From assembly GCA_018240745.1 (NCBI GenBank), contig JAFEFF010000175.1:1-64000 (forward strand): a stretch of DNA of 64,000 nucleotides, given 5' to 3'. This stretch comes from Pseudomonadota bacterium (GTDB taxonomy: Bacteria; Pseudomonadota; Alphaproteobacteria; Reyranellales; Reyranellaceae). The notes below the pieces were generated by a model. It did not search any database. It saw nothing but the letters and a program-made list of their open reading frames with translations, and had not been told where the DNA came from. Below, one piece after another: positions 53,844 to 62,881 of this stretch. The first letter of the stretch is position 1; each line of letters starts with the position of its first letter. Position numbers and translations under genes: made by a program.

Positions 53844-54818
53844 GGTGGTGGTGGGGGTGGTGGTGACCGCGGCATCGGGTAGGGGCCGCAGCAGGCGGCG
53901 ATAGATCGGTTGCAGCAGGGTCGGGATGACGTAGATCGGCACCTGCACCGCGGCGATGAACAGGAAGATGTCGGGATCGGCCGCGATCGGCAGCACGGCC
54001 ATCAGCAGCGCGTTGTTGCGGCCGCCCGAACAGTAGCCGGCGGTGAGCGCGCTGCGGCGGTCGAGAAAGGGCAGGCAGCCCAGCACCGCCACCGCGTTGG
54101 TCAGCAGCGCGCCGGCGAACGAGGCGGCGATGAATCCGCCGAGCTTGGCAGGATCGGCGATGGCGCGGGCGACGACGCCGTCCATCAGCGGGATGGCATA
54201 GACGATCAGCACGGCGATCGACAAGCCGTCGATGCGCTCGGCATTGTGGCGCAGCCGCCCGACGCCAAGCCAGGCGCGAATGGCGATCGCGCCGACCAGC
54301 GCAACGACCACGATCGTCAGCAACCGCAGGCTGAGCGCGCCGACACCGATATGGAGGTCGAGATCGAGCAGCCAGAGAGCGAGCGGCGGCAGCGTGAGCG
54401 GTACGGCGAAGTTGGTGATCAGGGCGATCAGCAGTGCCAGCGAATTGTCGAGCCGCAGGAAAGTCGCGGTGGTCGCGGCCGAGATGACGGTCGGAGCCAT
54501 GGCGCTGAGGCACAGCGCGGCGATCAGGCCGCGCCAGATCGGCATCAGGCTCCAGAACGGCCAGACCGCCAGCGGCACGGCGACCAGCAGTGCCGCCGAC
54601 AGCGCGAGCGCAAGCGCCGGCCGCTGCAGCAGCGCCCGCACGCGCGGCCAGTCGGTGCGCAGGAGGGCGAGCATCAGCAGGAGGGTGGAGAGCGGGCCGA
54701 CCAGCGGCCGCATCGCCGAAGCGAGGTCCTGGAACACGATGCCGACCAGCAACGAAAACGGCAGCAATGCGGTCGCATGCCGCCCCATGCGCCGCAGAAC
54801 ATGATCCAGCCCATCCAT
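53820..54818 (-). CDS. BASS-family (bile acid:sodium symporter-like) transporter
   Basis: A 332-residue membrane protein with nine or ten helices: HATALLPFSLLVGIVFQDLA, then LCLSAMAPTVISAATTATFL and AGYCSGGRNNALLMAVLP, the latter resembling the substrate/ion-binding crossover of SBF-like carriers. Such proteins move organic anions with sodium or protons. ATG 54818 was chosen because the open frame further upstream is antisense to the metallopeptidase gene. The C-terminal tail (Thr-rich, TTTPTTTSR) is encoded in the overlap with the FAD enzyme. Confidence 0.8.
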   Translation of the reverse strand: MDGLDHVLRRMGRHATALLPFSLLVGIVFQDLASAMRPLVGPLSTLLLMLALLRTDWPRVRALLQRPALALALSAALLVAVPLAVWPFWSLMPIWRGLIAALCLSAMAPTVISAATTATFLRLDNSLALLIALITNFAVPLTLPPLALWLLDLDLHIGVGALSLRLLTIVVVALVGAIAIRAWLGVGRLRHNAERIDGLSIAVLIVYAIPLMDGVVARAIADPAKLGGFIAASFAGALLTNAVAVLGCLPFLDRRSALTAGYCSGGRNNALLMAVLPIAADPDIFLFIAAVQVPIYVIPTLLQPIYRRLLRPLPDAAVTTTPTTTSRVAPGD

Positions 54819-54851
54819 TGCGGGCACCCTAGCACAGGCTAGAGTACCGGC

Positions 54852-56279
54852 ATGCTGCGGCGCTCCTTCGCTCTTTTCCTGCTCGGAACGGTGCCGGCGC
54901 TCGCCCAACCCGTACAGGTTCCCGACTGCACCGCCGACGTCACGGTGCACGAGCAGCTCTCGCTCGATGTCGCCTATCGCTGCCGCAGCACGCACGCGGT
55001 CTCGTTCGAGCCGGTGAGCGATCGCACGGCACAGTACGCCCGCGAGGCGCCGAGCGGTCGCATCGAGCCGATCAACGGCCTCGTCGAGGCTCGCTATCGC
55101 TTCGATCTCTCGGGCTTCGCTCGCGCGGTCAACTCGCCGTCGGAGGGTATCCAGCGCGGCAGGGGCGTCCTGGCGCCGCTCGGCGCCTGGCTGCTCGAGC
55201 CGCACGGCTACCAGAAAATCCCGACCATCGACATCCGCGCGCATACGCCGGACGGCATGAGCTTCTCGAGCGGCCTGCCGCGTGTCGGCGATGCCTGGCG
55301 CCTCTCTGGCGCGACGGCACGCTTCGCCGGCTACACCGCGATCGGCAAGCTCGAATTGCACGAGCTGCCGGCGCCGGCGGTCGGCAGCCTGCGGCCTTCT
55401 CCGGGTAACAAGGGCGAGGCGAAGAAGGACGGCGTGCTGAGGCTGGCATTGCTCGACGGGTTCGGCGCGGCGACGCGGCCGGCGATCGTCGACTGGGTGA
55501 AGCGCACCATCGAGGCCGAGTCGCACTACTGGCACGGCTTCACCGCCGATCAGATGCTGGTCGGGCTGGTGCCGATGCCGCGCAACGGCGTCGGTTATGG
55601 CCGCACCCTGCCGGGGGGCGGTGCGTCGATCATGATCGAGGTCGGCGATGCGGTCGACGCGCGGCGGCTGTTCGACGACTGGGTGCTGGTGCACGAGCTG
55701 ATCCACTCCGGCATGCCGTTCATCAGGGGCCGCGGCACCTGGTTCATGGAGGGCGCGGCGACCTACATCGAGCCGATCATCCGTGCCCGCGCCGGCTGGA
55801 AGACCGAGGAAGAGGTCTGGCACGAATGGGTGACACAGATGCCCCAGGGCGAAGGTGTGTTCGCACGCGGGCTCTCCCAGGCGAGCGGGCGCGAGAACTA
55901 CTGGGGTGGCGCGATCTTCATGCTGCTGGCCGATCTCGCGATCCGCCGCGACAGCAACGGCGCCAAGGGGCTGGAGGACGGCCTCGCGGGCGCGCTGTGG
56001 CGCGGGCTGGGTGGCGCCGACCGCGTCGGCCTCGATGTCTACGCCCAGGCGTGCGACGGCGCGACCGGCACGAGGTCGATGAGCACGCTGCTCGACCGCC
56101 ATTTCTACAACGTCCGGCCGGTGGATCTGGCGGCGCTGTGGAAGGAGCTCGGCGTGGCGCTGGTCGGCGACCGCATCGTGCTCGACGATTCGGCACCCCG
56201 GGCCAGGTGGCGCAAGATGATCGTCATGGGACCGCCCGATCAGCCGCCCAAGCCTGTGAAGTTGCCATGGCAGTCATGA
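54852..56279 (+). CDS. Exported gluzincin-type zinc metallopeptidase (M61-like)
   Basis: A 475-residue protein with a signal peptide (LRRSFALFLLGTVPALA) and a zinc site VHELIHSG (HExxH form: His-Glu-Leu-Ile-His), with the third ligand probably the Glu in WFMEGAATYIEPI. This arrangement, plus the preceding beta-sheet region and a C-terminal helical domain, resembles M61 glycyl-aminopeptidase-like enzymes. It probably cleaves peptides in the periplasm. The mature domain has Cys residues (PDCTA, YRCRS, QACDG) compatible with disulfides. It is divergent from the transporter, with 33 bases between starts, and is followed by a family-C palindrome. Confidence 0.8.
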   Translation: MLRRSFALFLLGTVPALAQPVQVPDCTADVTVHEQLSLDVAYRCRSTHAVSFEPVSDRTAQYAREAPSGRIEPINGLVEARYRFDLSGFARAVNSPSEGIQRGRGVLAPLGAWLLEPHGYQKIPTIDIRAHTPDGMSFSSGLPRVGDAWRLSGATARFAGYTAIGKLELHELPAPAVGSLRPSPGNKGEAKKDGVLRLALLDGFGAATRPAIVDWVKRTIEAESHYWHGFTADQMLVGLVPMPRNGVGYGRTLPGGGASIMIEVGDAVDARRLFDDWVLVHELIHSGMPFIRGRGTWFMEGAATYIEPIIRARAGWKTEEEVWHEWVTQMPQGEGVFARGLSQASGRENYWGGAIFMLLADLAIRRDSNGAKGLEDGLAGALWRGLGGADRVGLDVYAQACDGATGTRSMSTLLDRHFYNVRPVDLAALWKELGVALVGDRIVLDDSAPRARWRKMIVMGPPDQPPKPVKLPWQS

Positions 56280-56285
56280 TCAATT

Positions 56286-56359
56286 GGACCGCGCGCACCC
56301 TGCGCGCTCTCGGGCGGGCTGGAGCCTTCGGCTCCGCTCAGGCCAGGAGCCCGCGGTCC
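56286..56359. repeat. Imperfect palindrome, family C, abutting a start codon
   Basis: Ends GGACCGCG and CGCGGTCC enclose a less regular interior with GGAGCCTTCGGCTCC as an internal hairpin. As at 46970-47025, the right end stops two bases before the ATG of the following gene, replacing the normal ribosome-binding-site region. Confidence 0.8.
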
Positions 56360-56361
56360 AC

Positions 56362-57033
56362 ATGACCATGACCGGTGTCTGGCTCGAGGAGCTGACGTGG
56401 CCGGAGGCGAAGGCGCGGTTCGATGCCAATGCCGTCGTCGTCATCCCGATCGGCGCGGCGTCGAAGGCGCATGGCGCGCACCTGCCGCTCAAGACCGATG
56501 CGCTGACGGCGCGGGCGCTGGGGCAGAAGCTGATCGAGCGGCTGCCGGTGGTGACGGCGCCGGTGGTGGGCTTCGGCTACTACCCCGCGTTCACGTCGTT
56601 CGCGGGCAGCCAGCATCTGACCGCCGACACCTTCAAGGCCGTGCTGCGCGAGCTGATCGCAAGTTTCACCGCGCACGGCGTGACGCGCATCGCGCTGGTC
56701 AACACCGGCGTCTCGACCGAGAAGCCGATCGACGAGATCGCCGCCGAGACCGGCGCGCTGGCGCTGCACATGCGGCTCATGGGCCGGTCGGCCGAAGCCC
56801 TGGTCGAGCACAAAGAGGGCGGCCACGCCGACGAGCGCGAGACCTCGGTCGTGCTGGCGCTCGATCCGCGCAGCGTGCGGATGGCCGAGCTGAAGCCGGC
56901 GGCCGATTTCAAAGTGTCCGCCGCGACCGGCGATCCGACGCGCGCCTCGGCCTTCAAGGGCGAACGGCTGCTCGCGGCGCGCATCGACGACATGGTGAAG
57001 GCGCTGGTCGAGAAGTGGCCTGATCTCCGCTAG
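56362..57033 (+). CDS. Creatininase-family (amidohydrolase) protein
   Basis: A 223-residue creatininase-superfamily enzyme: VVVIPIGAASKAHGAHLPL, metal-type residues in KTDALTA, HGVTRIALVNTGVS, and HKEGGHADERETS, the equivalent of the conserved AGxHAGExETS loop. Members hydrolyse creatinine or open formamide and lactam rings, for example in cofactor synthesis. In creatininase the first metal His follows GS-x-EQHG; here it reads GAASKAHGAH, a variant. ATG 56362 directly follows a family-C palindrome and no Shine-Dalgarno is visible. It is convergent with the CinA gene. Confidence 0.85.
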   Translation: MTMTGVWLEELTWPEAKARFDANAVVVIPIGAASKAHGAHLPLKTDALTARALGQKLIERLPVVTAPVVGFGYYPAFTSFAGSQHLTADTFKAVLRELIASFTAHGVTRIALVNTGVSTEKPIDEIAAETGALALHMRLMGRSAEALVEHKEGGHADERETSVVLALDPRSVRMAELKPAADFKVSAATGDPTRASAFKGERLLAARIDDMVKALVEKWPDLR

Positions 57034-57071
57034 CTTTTCCTCCCCGCGCTGCGCGCAGGGAGGAAAGATGA

Positions 57072-58268
57072 TCATCGCCGCTCGAAGTCGATCCGTTCGT
57101 CGACCGGCAGGCCGAGCAGGTGCCGGCGCAGGCAGTCGAGCCCGAGTTCGGTGGCGCCGGTGCGCACCCACTCCCGGCCGCCGACCAGGCGGGCGACGCG
57201 CTGGACCATGCCCCCGGGGTCCGCGATCTGCACCGTGATGGTGGCGCCGAAGTCGGGCCGGTCTCCGCCCGGGTCGAGCTGCATGAGCACCGCCAGCGCA
57301 TGGCTCGCGCCGCTCTCGGTGCGCAGCCGGCCGGCCGCGACGTCGCCCGCGATCACGCCCTTCCTGAACACCGCCTCGGCGCCCGGCAGGGGAGCGAGGC
57401 GGCTGGCGATCGCGCCCGAGGTGAAGGTCTCGCCGATCGCCAGCGTGTGGCCGCCGGCCTTGAGCTTCTCCACCACCACCTGCTCGAGCGAGCTCTCGTC
57501 CTCGGCGACCACGAAGTTGCCGAGCCGCCGGCGCACCTCGGCCTCGACCGGGGCGAGCTTCGCGTCCAGCTCGGCCTCGGTCGCGCCACGCGCGGCGAGC
57601 TTGGTCTCGAGCTCGGGGAAGTGGGCCTGGAAGCCGAGCTTGATCTCGCCGTCGATGGCCAGGCCCGGGATGCCGGCCAGCATCTCGTCGGCGCGGCTCT
57701 CGCCGATGCCGAAGGAGTGGAAGCGCTTCAGCCTGGTCACACCGGCGATACCACCCAGCTTCAGCAGCCGCGGGATCACCTGCTCGTCGAGCATGCGCCG
57801 CATCTCGCGCGGCACGCCCGGTGTGAAGAAGAACCGTGCCTTGCCGATCGTGACCGCGAAGCCGCACGCCGTGCCGATCGGGTTGTCGATGAACTCCGCC
57901 CCCTCCGGCAGCATCGCCTGCTTGCGGTTGTTGGCCGGCATGATACGGCCGCGCCGGGCATAGGACTCGGTCATGCGCTGCATCCAGTAGTCCGACAGCA
58001 CCAGCTTCACGCCGCACGCCTCGGCGGCGGCTTCCTGGCTGAGATCGTCGACCGTCGGCCCCAGGCCGCCATTGACGATCACCGCGTCGGCCCGCTCGCC
58101 GGCGCGCGCGAACGCCGCCAGCAGGCTCGCCCGGTCGTCACCCACGGTTGTGCCCCAGATCACGTCCAGCCCGACCTCGCCCAGCCGGCGCGCGATGTGG
58201 CTGTAGTTGGTGTTGATCGTCTTGCCGGTCAGGATTTCATCGCCGGTGCACAGGATCTCTACACGCAA
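57072..58268 (-). CDS. cinA: CinA-type protein (competence/damage-inducible; NMN deamidase-related)
   Basis: A 398-residue full-length CinA. The N-terminal MoaB-like domain (VEILCTGDEILTGKTINTNY, then VNGGLGPTVDDLSQEAA, then FFFTPGVPREM) is followed by a middle domain and a C-terminal PncC-type domain from about residue 255. That last domain normally carries an A-E-S-C-T-G-G motif; here residues 279-285 read GETFTSG, so NMN deamidase activity may be altered or lost. Translation begins at TTG 58268, an uncommon start. Divergent from the methyltransferase with 80 bases between. A CinA-N-only protein is encoded at 43704-44465. Confidence 0.9.
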   Translation of the reverse strand: MRVEILCTGDEILTGKTINTNYSHIARRLGEVGLDVIWGTTVGDDRASLLAAFARAGERADAVIVNGGLGPTVDDLSQEAAAEACGVKLVLSDYWMQRMTESYARRGRIMPANNRKQAMLPEGAEFIDNPIGTACGFAVTIGKARFFFTPGVPREMRRMLDEQVIPRLLKLGGIAGVTRLKRFHSFGIGESRADEMLAGIPGLAIDGEIKLGFQAHFPELETKLAARGATEAELDAKLAPVEAEVRRRLGNFVVAEDESSLEQVVVEKLKAGGHTLAIGETFTSGAIASRLAPLPGAEAVFRKGVIAGDVAAGRLRTESGASHALAVLMQLDPGGDRPDFGATITVQIADPGGMVQRVARLVGGREWVRTGATELGLDCLRRHLLGLPVDERIDFERR

Positions 58269-58348
58269 GGTCCGTTTCCCCGTTGTTGCATCCCACCCTT
58301 GTAAAGGAGGCTAGTCTCGCCTGCCCGACGATTCGTCATGATGCGAGC

Positions 58349-59179
<831 letters not shown>

Positions 59180-59198
59180 CGCGAAATTCGCCGGCCCA

Positions 59199-59240
59199 TT
59201 GATCTATCTCAAGTTGCACCGGGCGGCCGTCCGCTAGTCT
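59199..59240 (+). promoter_or_regulatory. FNR/FixK-type box and class II promoter
   Basis: TTGATCTATCTCAA at 59199-59212 matches the anaerobic-regulator consensus TTGAT-N4-ATCAA at nine of ten positions. A -10-like TAGTCT lies at 59235-59240, placing +1 near 59247 and the centre of the box at exactly -41.5, the canonical class II activator position. It points toward the OmpA-like lipoprotein gene, 77 bases after the predicted start. Confidence 0.6.
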
Positions 59241-59323
59241 TTGTCCAAGCTCAAGAGTTCCACGAGGCGCTTTCGCGCATCGCGCGTATGAGCCCAGTTG
59301 GGAAACTTTTGACGGAGAGAGAC

Positions 59324-59941
59324 ATGTTGAGACAGATCCTGGTGGCGTCGGCAGCCGCGCTCCTGCTGGCCGCCTGTCAACAGCAGCCGCAGGCGGTGAC
59401 CGCGCCCATGGCGAAGAATTACACGGTCTACTTCGACACGGACAAGGCAACGCTGTCACCTGAGTCGGTGGCGACCATCGCCACGGCGGCCAATTCCTTC
59501 AAGGCGAGCGGCGCCCGTGCCGTGGCCGTCAGCGGCCATACCGACACGACGGGCACGGCGGCGTACAATCTGGACCTCTCGAAGCGGCGCGCCGCTTCGG
59601 TCAGTGCCGAGCTGCAGCGCAACGGCGTGCCGGCCGGCGCGATCGCGGCCCTGGGCTACGGTGAGACCAACCTGCCGGTGCCGACCGCTGCAAACGTGGC
59701 CGAGCGGCGCAACCGCAGCGTCGACATCGCCATCTCGGAGCGCGAGGCGGCATCGCTCATGAGCGATACCCAGTATTGCAAGGCGCTGAGCAGCACCTAC
59801 CGCCGCTATCGTCCCAACCAGATCGACGAGACGGCTGCAGCGGCGATGGCCCGGTGCGAGACCGCCGACGCGGCGTCGGCCATTCCCGTACTCGAGCAGT
59901 CGCTGACCTCGATGAAGATCCCGCTGCCCGCGCGGAGCTGA
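59324..59941 (+). CDS. OmpA-domain peptidoglycan-associated lipoprotein
   Basis: A 205-residue outer-envelope lipoprotein. The signal ends in the lipobox LLAAC with Cys18. It is followed by an OmpA C-terminal peptidoglycan-binding domain: YTVYFDTDKATLSPES, then VAVSGHTDTTGTAAYN, then LSKRRAASVSAELQRNGV and ERRNRSVDIAI. Beyond the OmpA domain is a ~60-residue tail with two Cys (QYCKAL, ARCETA) that may form a disulfide. It tethers the outer membrane to the cell wall. GGAGAGAG precedes the ATG at 59324. An FNR-type promoter upstream and a strong terminator downstream make it a single-gene unit. Confidence 0.92.
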   Translation: MLRQILVASAAALLLAACQQQPQAVTAPMAKNYTVYFDTDKATLSPESVATIATAANSFKASGARAVAVSGHTDTTGTAAYNLDLSKRRAASVSAELQRNGVPAGAIAALGYGETNLPVPTAANVAERRNRSVDIAISEREAASLMSDTQYCKALSSTYRRYRPNQIDETAAAAMARCETADAASAIPVLEQSLTSMKIPLPARS

Positions 59942-59963
59942 CGGGTCCTGCCCAAATCCAGCG

Positions 59964-59999
59964 AACGGGGGCCGGTCTTGCCGGCCCCCGTTTTCATTT
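59964..59999 (+). terminator. Rho-independent terminator after the OmpA lipoprotein gene
   Basis: A GC-rich stem ACGGGGGCCGG-tcttg-CCGGCCCCCGT followed by TTTTCATTT. It starts 23 bases after the stop codon. This is the clearest intrinsic terminator in the window. Confidence 0.93.
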
Positions 60000-60146
60000 C
60001 GGTCGATCTCGAAGTCGGAGGAGGGCGGCCGCCGGAGAGGATTGCGGCTTTGTCATGACCGGCTGCCTGCGGGGTGCGCGCGGCAACGGACGCCGCCGCC
60101 GTACGTTCGGAGTCCGAGGGCGAGGTATTGCCCAGCGAGGTACTCC

Positions 60147-60374
60147 ATGTCGAACTTCGAGGACAATCGCTACACCGTCAGCAACCGCCACCGCCGGACG
60201 TGGGGCTGGCTGACCGGCATCGTCGCCGTCATTCTCGTGGTGGTCGGCGTGCTCTTTGCGACCGGCCGTTGGGGCGAGAACGCCACTCGCACCGGTGGCG
60301 GCGCGCCCAAGGAGCAGGCGCTGTCGGGCGGCGGCCCGAGCCAGCCCGGCGTGCCGAATGTGCCGACCCGGTAG
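60147..60374 (+). CDS. Small single-pass membrane protein
   Basis: A 75-residue protein. The charged N terminus (SNFEDNRYTVSNRHRRTWG) precedes one strong membrane helix, WLTGIVAVILVVVGVLFATG at about residues 21-40, and a Gly/Pro-rich tail (GGGAPKEQALSGGGPSQPG). No known domain is visible. GCGAGG lies a few bases before the ATG. The positive residues before the helix predict a cytoplasmic N terminus. Codon use is like neighbouring genes, so it is likely real; the function is unknown. Confidence 0.7.
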   Translation: MSNFEDNRYTVSNRHRRTWGWLTGIVAVILVVVGVLFATGRWGENATRTGGGAPKEQALSGGGPSQPGVPNVPTR

Positions 60375-60502
60375 TCCCGCCGGAGTCCGGCAACGCCGCG
60401 GATGCCTCTGCGTCTCTTGCGGCGATCTCACCACATTTCTGCCGCGGTGCTCGATTGTGCTGCGCGTGGTCCAGGATGGGGCCAGGATCGGGAAGGAGTT
60501 TC

Positions 60503-60712
60503 ATGTCGTCGGACAAAGCGCTGCGCTTCGTTGCCAAGTGCATTCACTGCGGCCGGGCCAAGAACATGCATCGCGCCTTCACCCTCGACTGCCCGACCGG
60601 CAAGCGGACGCCGACCGGCTACACGACGTTCGGCCCGAAGTGCTTCACGCTCGCGGAGGAGCAGTCGCCGGAGTCGGACCTCACGGCGGAAGCGGAACGC
60701 CAGGACGGGTGA
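60503..60712 (+). CDS. Small cysteine-containing protein of unknown function
   Basis: A 69-residue cytoplasmic protein: SSDKALRFVAKCIHCGRAKN, then MHRAFTLDCPTGKRTPTGY, and an acidic tail (EEQSPESDLTAEAERQDG). The C-I-H-C pair and two further Cys (DCPTG, KCFTL) could bind a zinc ion. GGAAGGAG lies five bases before the ATG, one of the best ribosome-binding sites in the window, which supports translation. I do not recognise the family. Confidence 0.7.
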   Translation: MSSDKALRFVAKCIHCGRAKNMHRAFTLDCPTGKRTPTGYTTFGPKCFTLAEEQSPESDLTAEAERQDG

Positions 60713-60903
60713 AAGCGTACGGTCCGGTGCTCCCCCCTTGCGCCGCTTCTCGAAGCGAGTGCATTTGACAGCCGACCGGCCGCAAGGCCGTCGCCCCGTT
60801 TCAGGGCCGTCGGGTGAACGGCCTTGCCACCCAGGGCGGCATCTCAAACCGCTCATGGTTGCGTGGCTTCCCAACCCCCCGGCGGGAAGCCTGTGGGTAT
60901 CCT

Positions 60904-60932
60904 GAGGGCCGTCGCCCCCGGCGGCGGCCCTC
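60904..60932. terminator. Hairpin in the gap between convergent genes
   Basis: GAGGGCCG (60904-60911) and CGGCCCTC (60925-60932) form an 8-bp stem with a GC-rich loop, followed on the plus strand by TCCGTTTCC. It lies 31 bases before the stop of the minus-strand gene and could terminate either direction. The rest of 60713-60903 shows only short GGCCGT-type repeats. Confidence 0.4.
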
Positions 60933-60962
60933 TCCGTTTCCGGCGCGGCCCGATGCGGCGCG

Positions 60963-61976
60963 TCAGCTCTTGCCGAGCTGCTCTTCCGCGTGCTTGAAGG
61001 CGGCCAGCGCGTCCGCCAGGGCTTGCGGCGCGTCGGCCGCCCCCGCCTTGGCCTTCGCAGAAGCATCTTCCAGTGCCACCCGTGCCGCCGCCAGGGTGGC
61101 CGTCGCCGCCACCTTGGCGGCGCCTTCCGCCGGCGTGCCCGGAGGCGGGGCCGGCTGGCGGACGACGCCATCGAGCAGGCCGAAGGCGCGGTCCTTGAAC
61201 AGGCCGACGAGGAAGCCGACCGCGCCGGCCGTGAACGGGTTCATGATGTCGATCTGCGGGCTGTCCCCGGTCACGAACACGAAGGTCCCGCTGCGCATCA
61301 GGATATAGACCGCGAAGCCGGCGCCGAGCCCAAGGGCGATGTCGCGCAGGGTCGTGATGCCGTCGATCCGAAGCCCGGCGATCAGGCTGCCGATCACTGA
61401 CGCGACCAGCACCAGGGAGAAGTAGAGCGGCTCCTTCGCCCGTTGATCGAGCGCCAGCCAGCCGGAATAGGTGAGCGGACCCGGCGTCAGGATCTCCTCG
61501 TAGATCACGAGCTCGTCCTTGTTCTGCAGCCCCAGCGTGTCGGCGATTTCGCGTGCGCTCGGGACCGGCTGCCCGTCCTTGACCCGCGGGTTGAGCGTCG
61601 ACGGCGCCGCGCTCATGACCTTGACGCAGTCCTCGGAGAATCCGCCGAGCGGCGCGGCGAACACCGCCGCGATGCTGCATCGATCGAGCGCCCCCATGGA
61701 GTTGAGGCTGTTGTAGAGGCTGACCTGCCGGGACGCGTTCTCGATCCGCCCCTTGATGTCTTCCGCGGGATCCATCGGACAGGTCTTGTCCGCTGCCGGG
61801 TTGCCGACGCAGCTCAGCAGCCACTTCTGGGTGGCGACGACCCGGGCATAGTCCTGGTTGCGGGTGGTGATCTCGCAGGTGATGCCGATCGCGATATACA
61901 GCAGCACCACGATGGCGCCGAGGTTGAGCCCGGTCGCCCACCACTGCACCCGCCGCTGCTTGCCGACGTCGGTCAT
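60963..61976 (-). CDS. Inner-membrane protein of unknown function
   Basis: A 337-residue protein. It has one N-terminal helix (WATGLNLGAIVVLLYIAIGI, residues ~14-33) and a ~170-residue non-cytoplasmic region with Cys in LLSCVG, KTCPMD, DRCSI and EDCVK. Two or three helices follow at about 209-275 (SLVLVASVIGSLIAG, GLGAGFAVYILM, PFTAGAVGFLVGLF). The C-terminal ~60-residue tail is Ala-rich and helical (AATATLAAARVALEDASAKA). The four Cys could make two disulfides in the periplasm. I recognise no family. Its neighbour upstream on the same strand is the HEPN-motif protein, 167 bases away, so cotranscription is uncertain. Confidence 0.75.
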   Translation of the reverse strand: MTDVGKQRRVQWWATGLNLGAIVVLLYIAIGITCEITTRNQDYARVVATQKWLLSCVGNPAADKTCPMDPAEDIKGRIENASRQVSLYNSLNSMGALDRCSIAAVFAAPLGGFSEDCVKVMSAAPSTLNPRVKDGQPVPSAREIADTLGLQNKDELVIYEEILTPGPLTYSGWLALDQRAKEPLYFSLVLVASVIGSLIAGLRIDGITTLRDIALGLGAGFAVYILMRSGTFVFVTGDSPQIDIMNPFTAGAVGFLVGLFKDRAFGLLDGVVRQPAPPPGTPAEGAAKVAATATLAAARVALEDASAKAKAGAADAPQALADALAAFKHAEEQLGKS

Positions 61977-62143
61977 CTCCGGTTCTCCCTGAGACGAAGC
62001 CTCCAGCCCACTTCCGCCATGGTGGCAGATCGGCCGGCCGGCGCAACCGGTTCCGTATCGATTCGCGACCCCGTATACGCCCGTGGCGGCGCCAGCCTCC
62101 GCGCCGGGCGAGCCTTGGCGCCTGGGATGAAGAACCGTGGCCC

Positions 62144-62881
62144 CTATCGCCGGGGCTGGGGCGGCACCAGGAAGAACGGCGTGCCCGACCGGTGCCTGGG
62201 CGGTGCGGGCGAGATCGCCTCGCGCGCCTCGACCACGCGGTTGCCGAGCTGGAAGCCGCGGCGCGAATACGCCCAGAAGTGCTCGCCATAGTCGGCGATC
62301 TGCGACGCCGTATAGGCGAAGGCGAGCCGGCGGAAGGGAAAGCCGTCGGTCGCCACCGGCACCCGCCGCCATTGCAGCTTGCGCGGGGTGTAGCCGGGCG
62401 GCACGAGGTAGTGCCCGCCCAGCCCGCCCTGGGCCAGGACCGCGGTGCCGTGCGCGATCTCGTTGCGCCGGTCGGCCAGCGGCGCGATCTCGCGCTCGAG
62501 GAAGGCCACGATCTCCGCCTGCAGCGGCCGCGGGATCGCCGCGCGCTGCGCCTCGAGCGCGCCCTTGATCAGCCGCAGCCGGGACCGCCCCGGCGCGGCC
62601 TTGCGATAGGCCGCCGCCGCGGCGCCGCTCTTCGCCTGCAGGATGGTGCCGTGGAGATAGGCCAGCGCGACCTCGAGGATCTCCCAGCGGCTGAGCGCCA
62701 GGCCGACGGCATGGTAGATCTTGGCGGCATCGGCATCGCCCGCCCGCGCGGTCGGCGCGACGTCCCACGGCTCGCGCGCCGCGCGCGCGACGCGGGCCGC
62801 CGTCGAGGACGGACCGGCAACGCTCCGGGTTGGCCGCACTCTCTTCCCCCCTGCGGTCGTCTTTGTCGGCAAGGTTACCAT
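62144..62881 (-). CDS. HEPN-motif helical protein of unknown function
   Basis: A 245-residue, mostly helical, soluble protein. After a basic N-terminal tail, helices run from about residue 52 (AAKIYHAVGLALSRWEILEV) to the motif R139-N-E-I-A-H144 in ADRRNEIAHG, which fits the R-N-x-x-x-H active site of HEPN ribonuclease domains. The C-terminal ~90 residues (GHYLVPPGYTPRKLQWRRV onward) look like an added beta domain. HEPN domains serve as RNases in toxin, abortive-infection and CRISPR systems, but also as inert dimer modules. No antitoxin or nucleotidyltransferase partner is adjacent. Function is open. Confidence 0.65.
   Translation of the reverse strand: MVTLPTKTTAGGKRVRPTRSVAGPSSTAARVARAAREPWDVAPTARAGDADAAKIYHAVGLALSRWEILEVALAYLHGTILQAKSGAAAAAYRKAAPGRSRLRLIKGALEAQRAAIPRPLQAEIVAFLEREIAPLADRRNEIAHGTAVLAQGGLGGHYLVPPGYTPRKLQWRRVPVATDGFPFRRLAFAYTASQIADYGEHFWAYSRRGFQLGNRVVEAREAISPAPPRHRSGTPFFLVPPQPRR

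Noticed and set aside
54853..56102. Upstream extension of the BASS transporter frame
   Set aside because: The extension is antisense to the metallopeptidase gene, which has a signal peptide and a zinc site. A good start with family-like N terminus exists at 54818.
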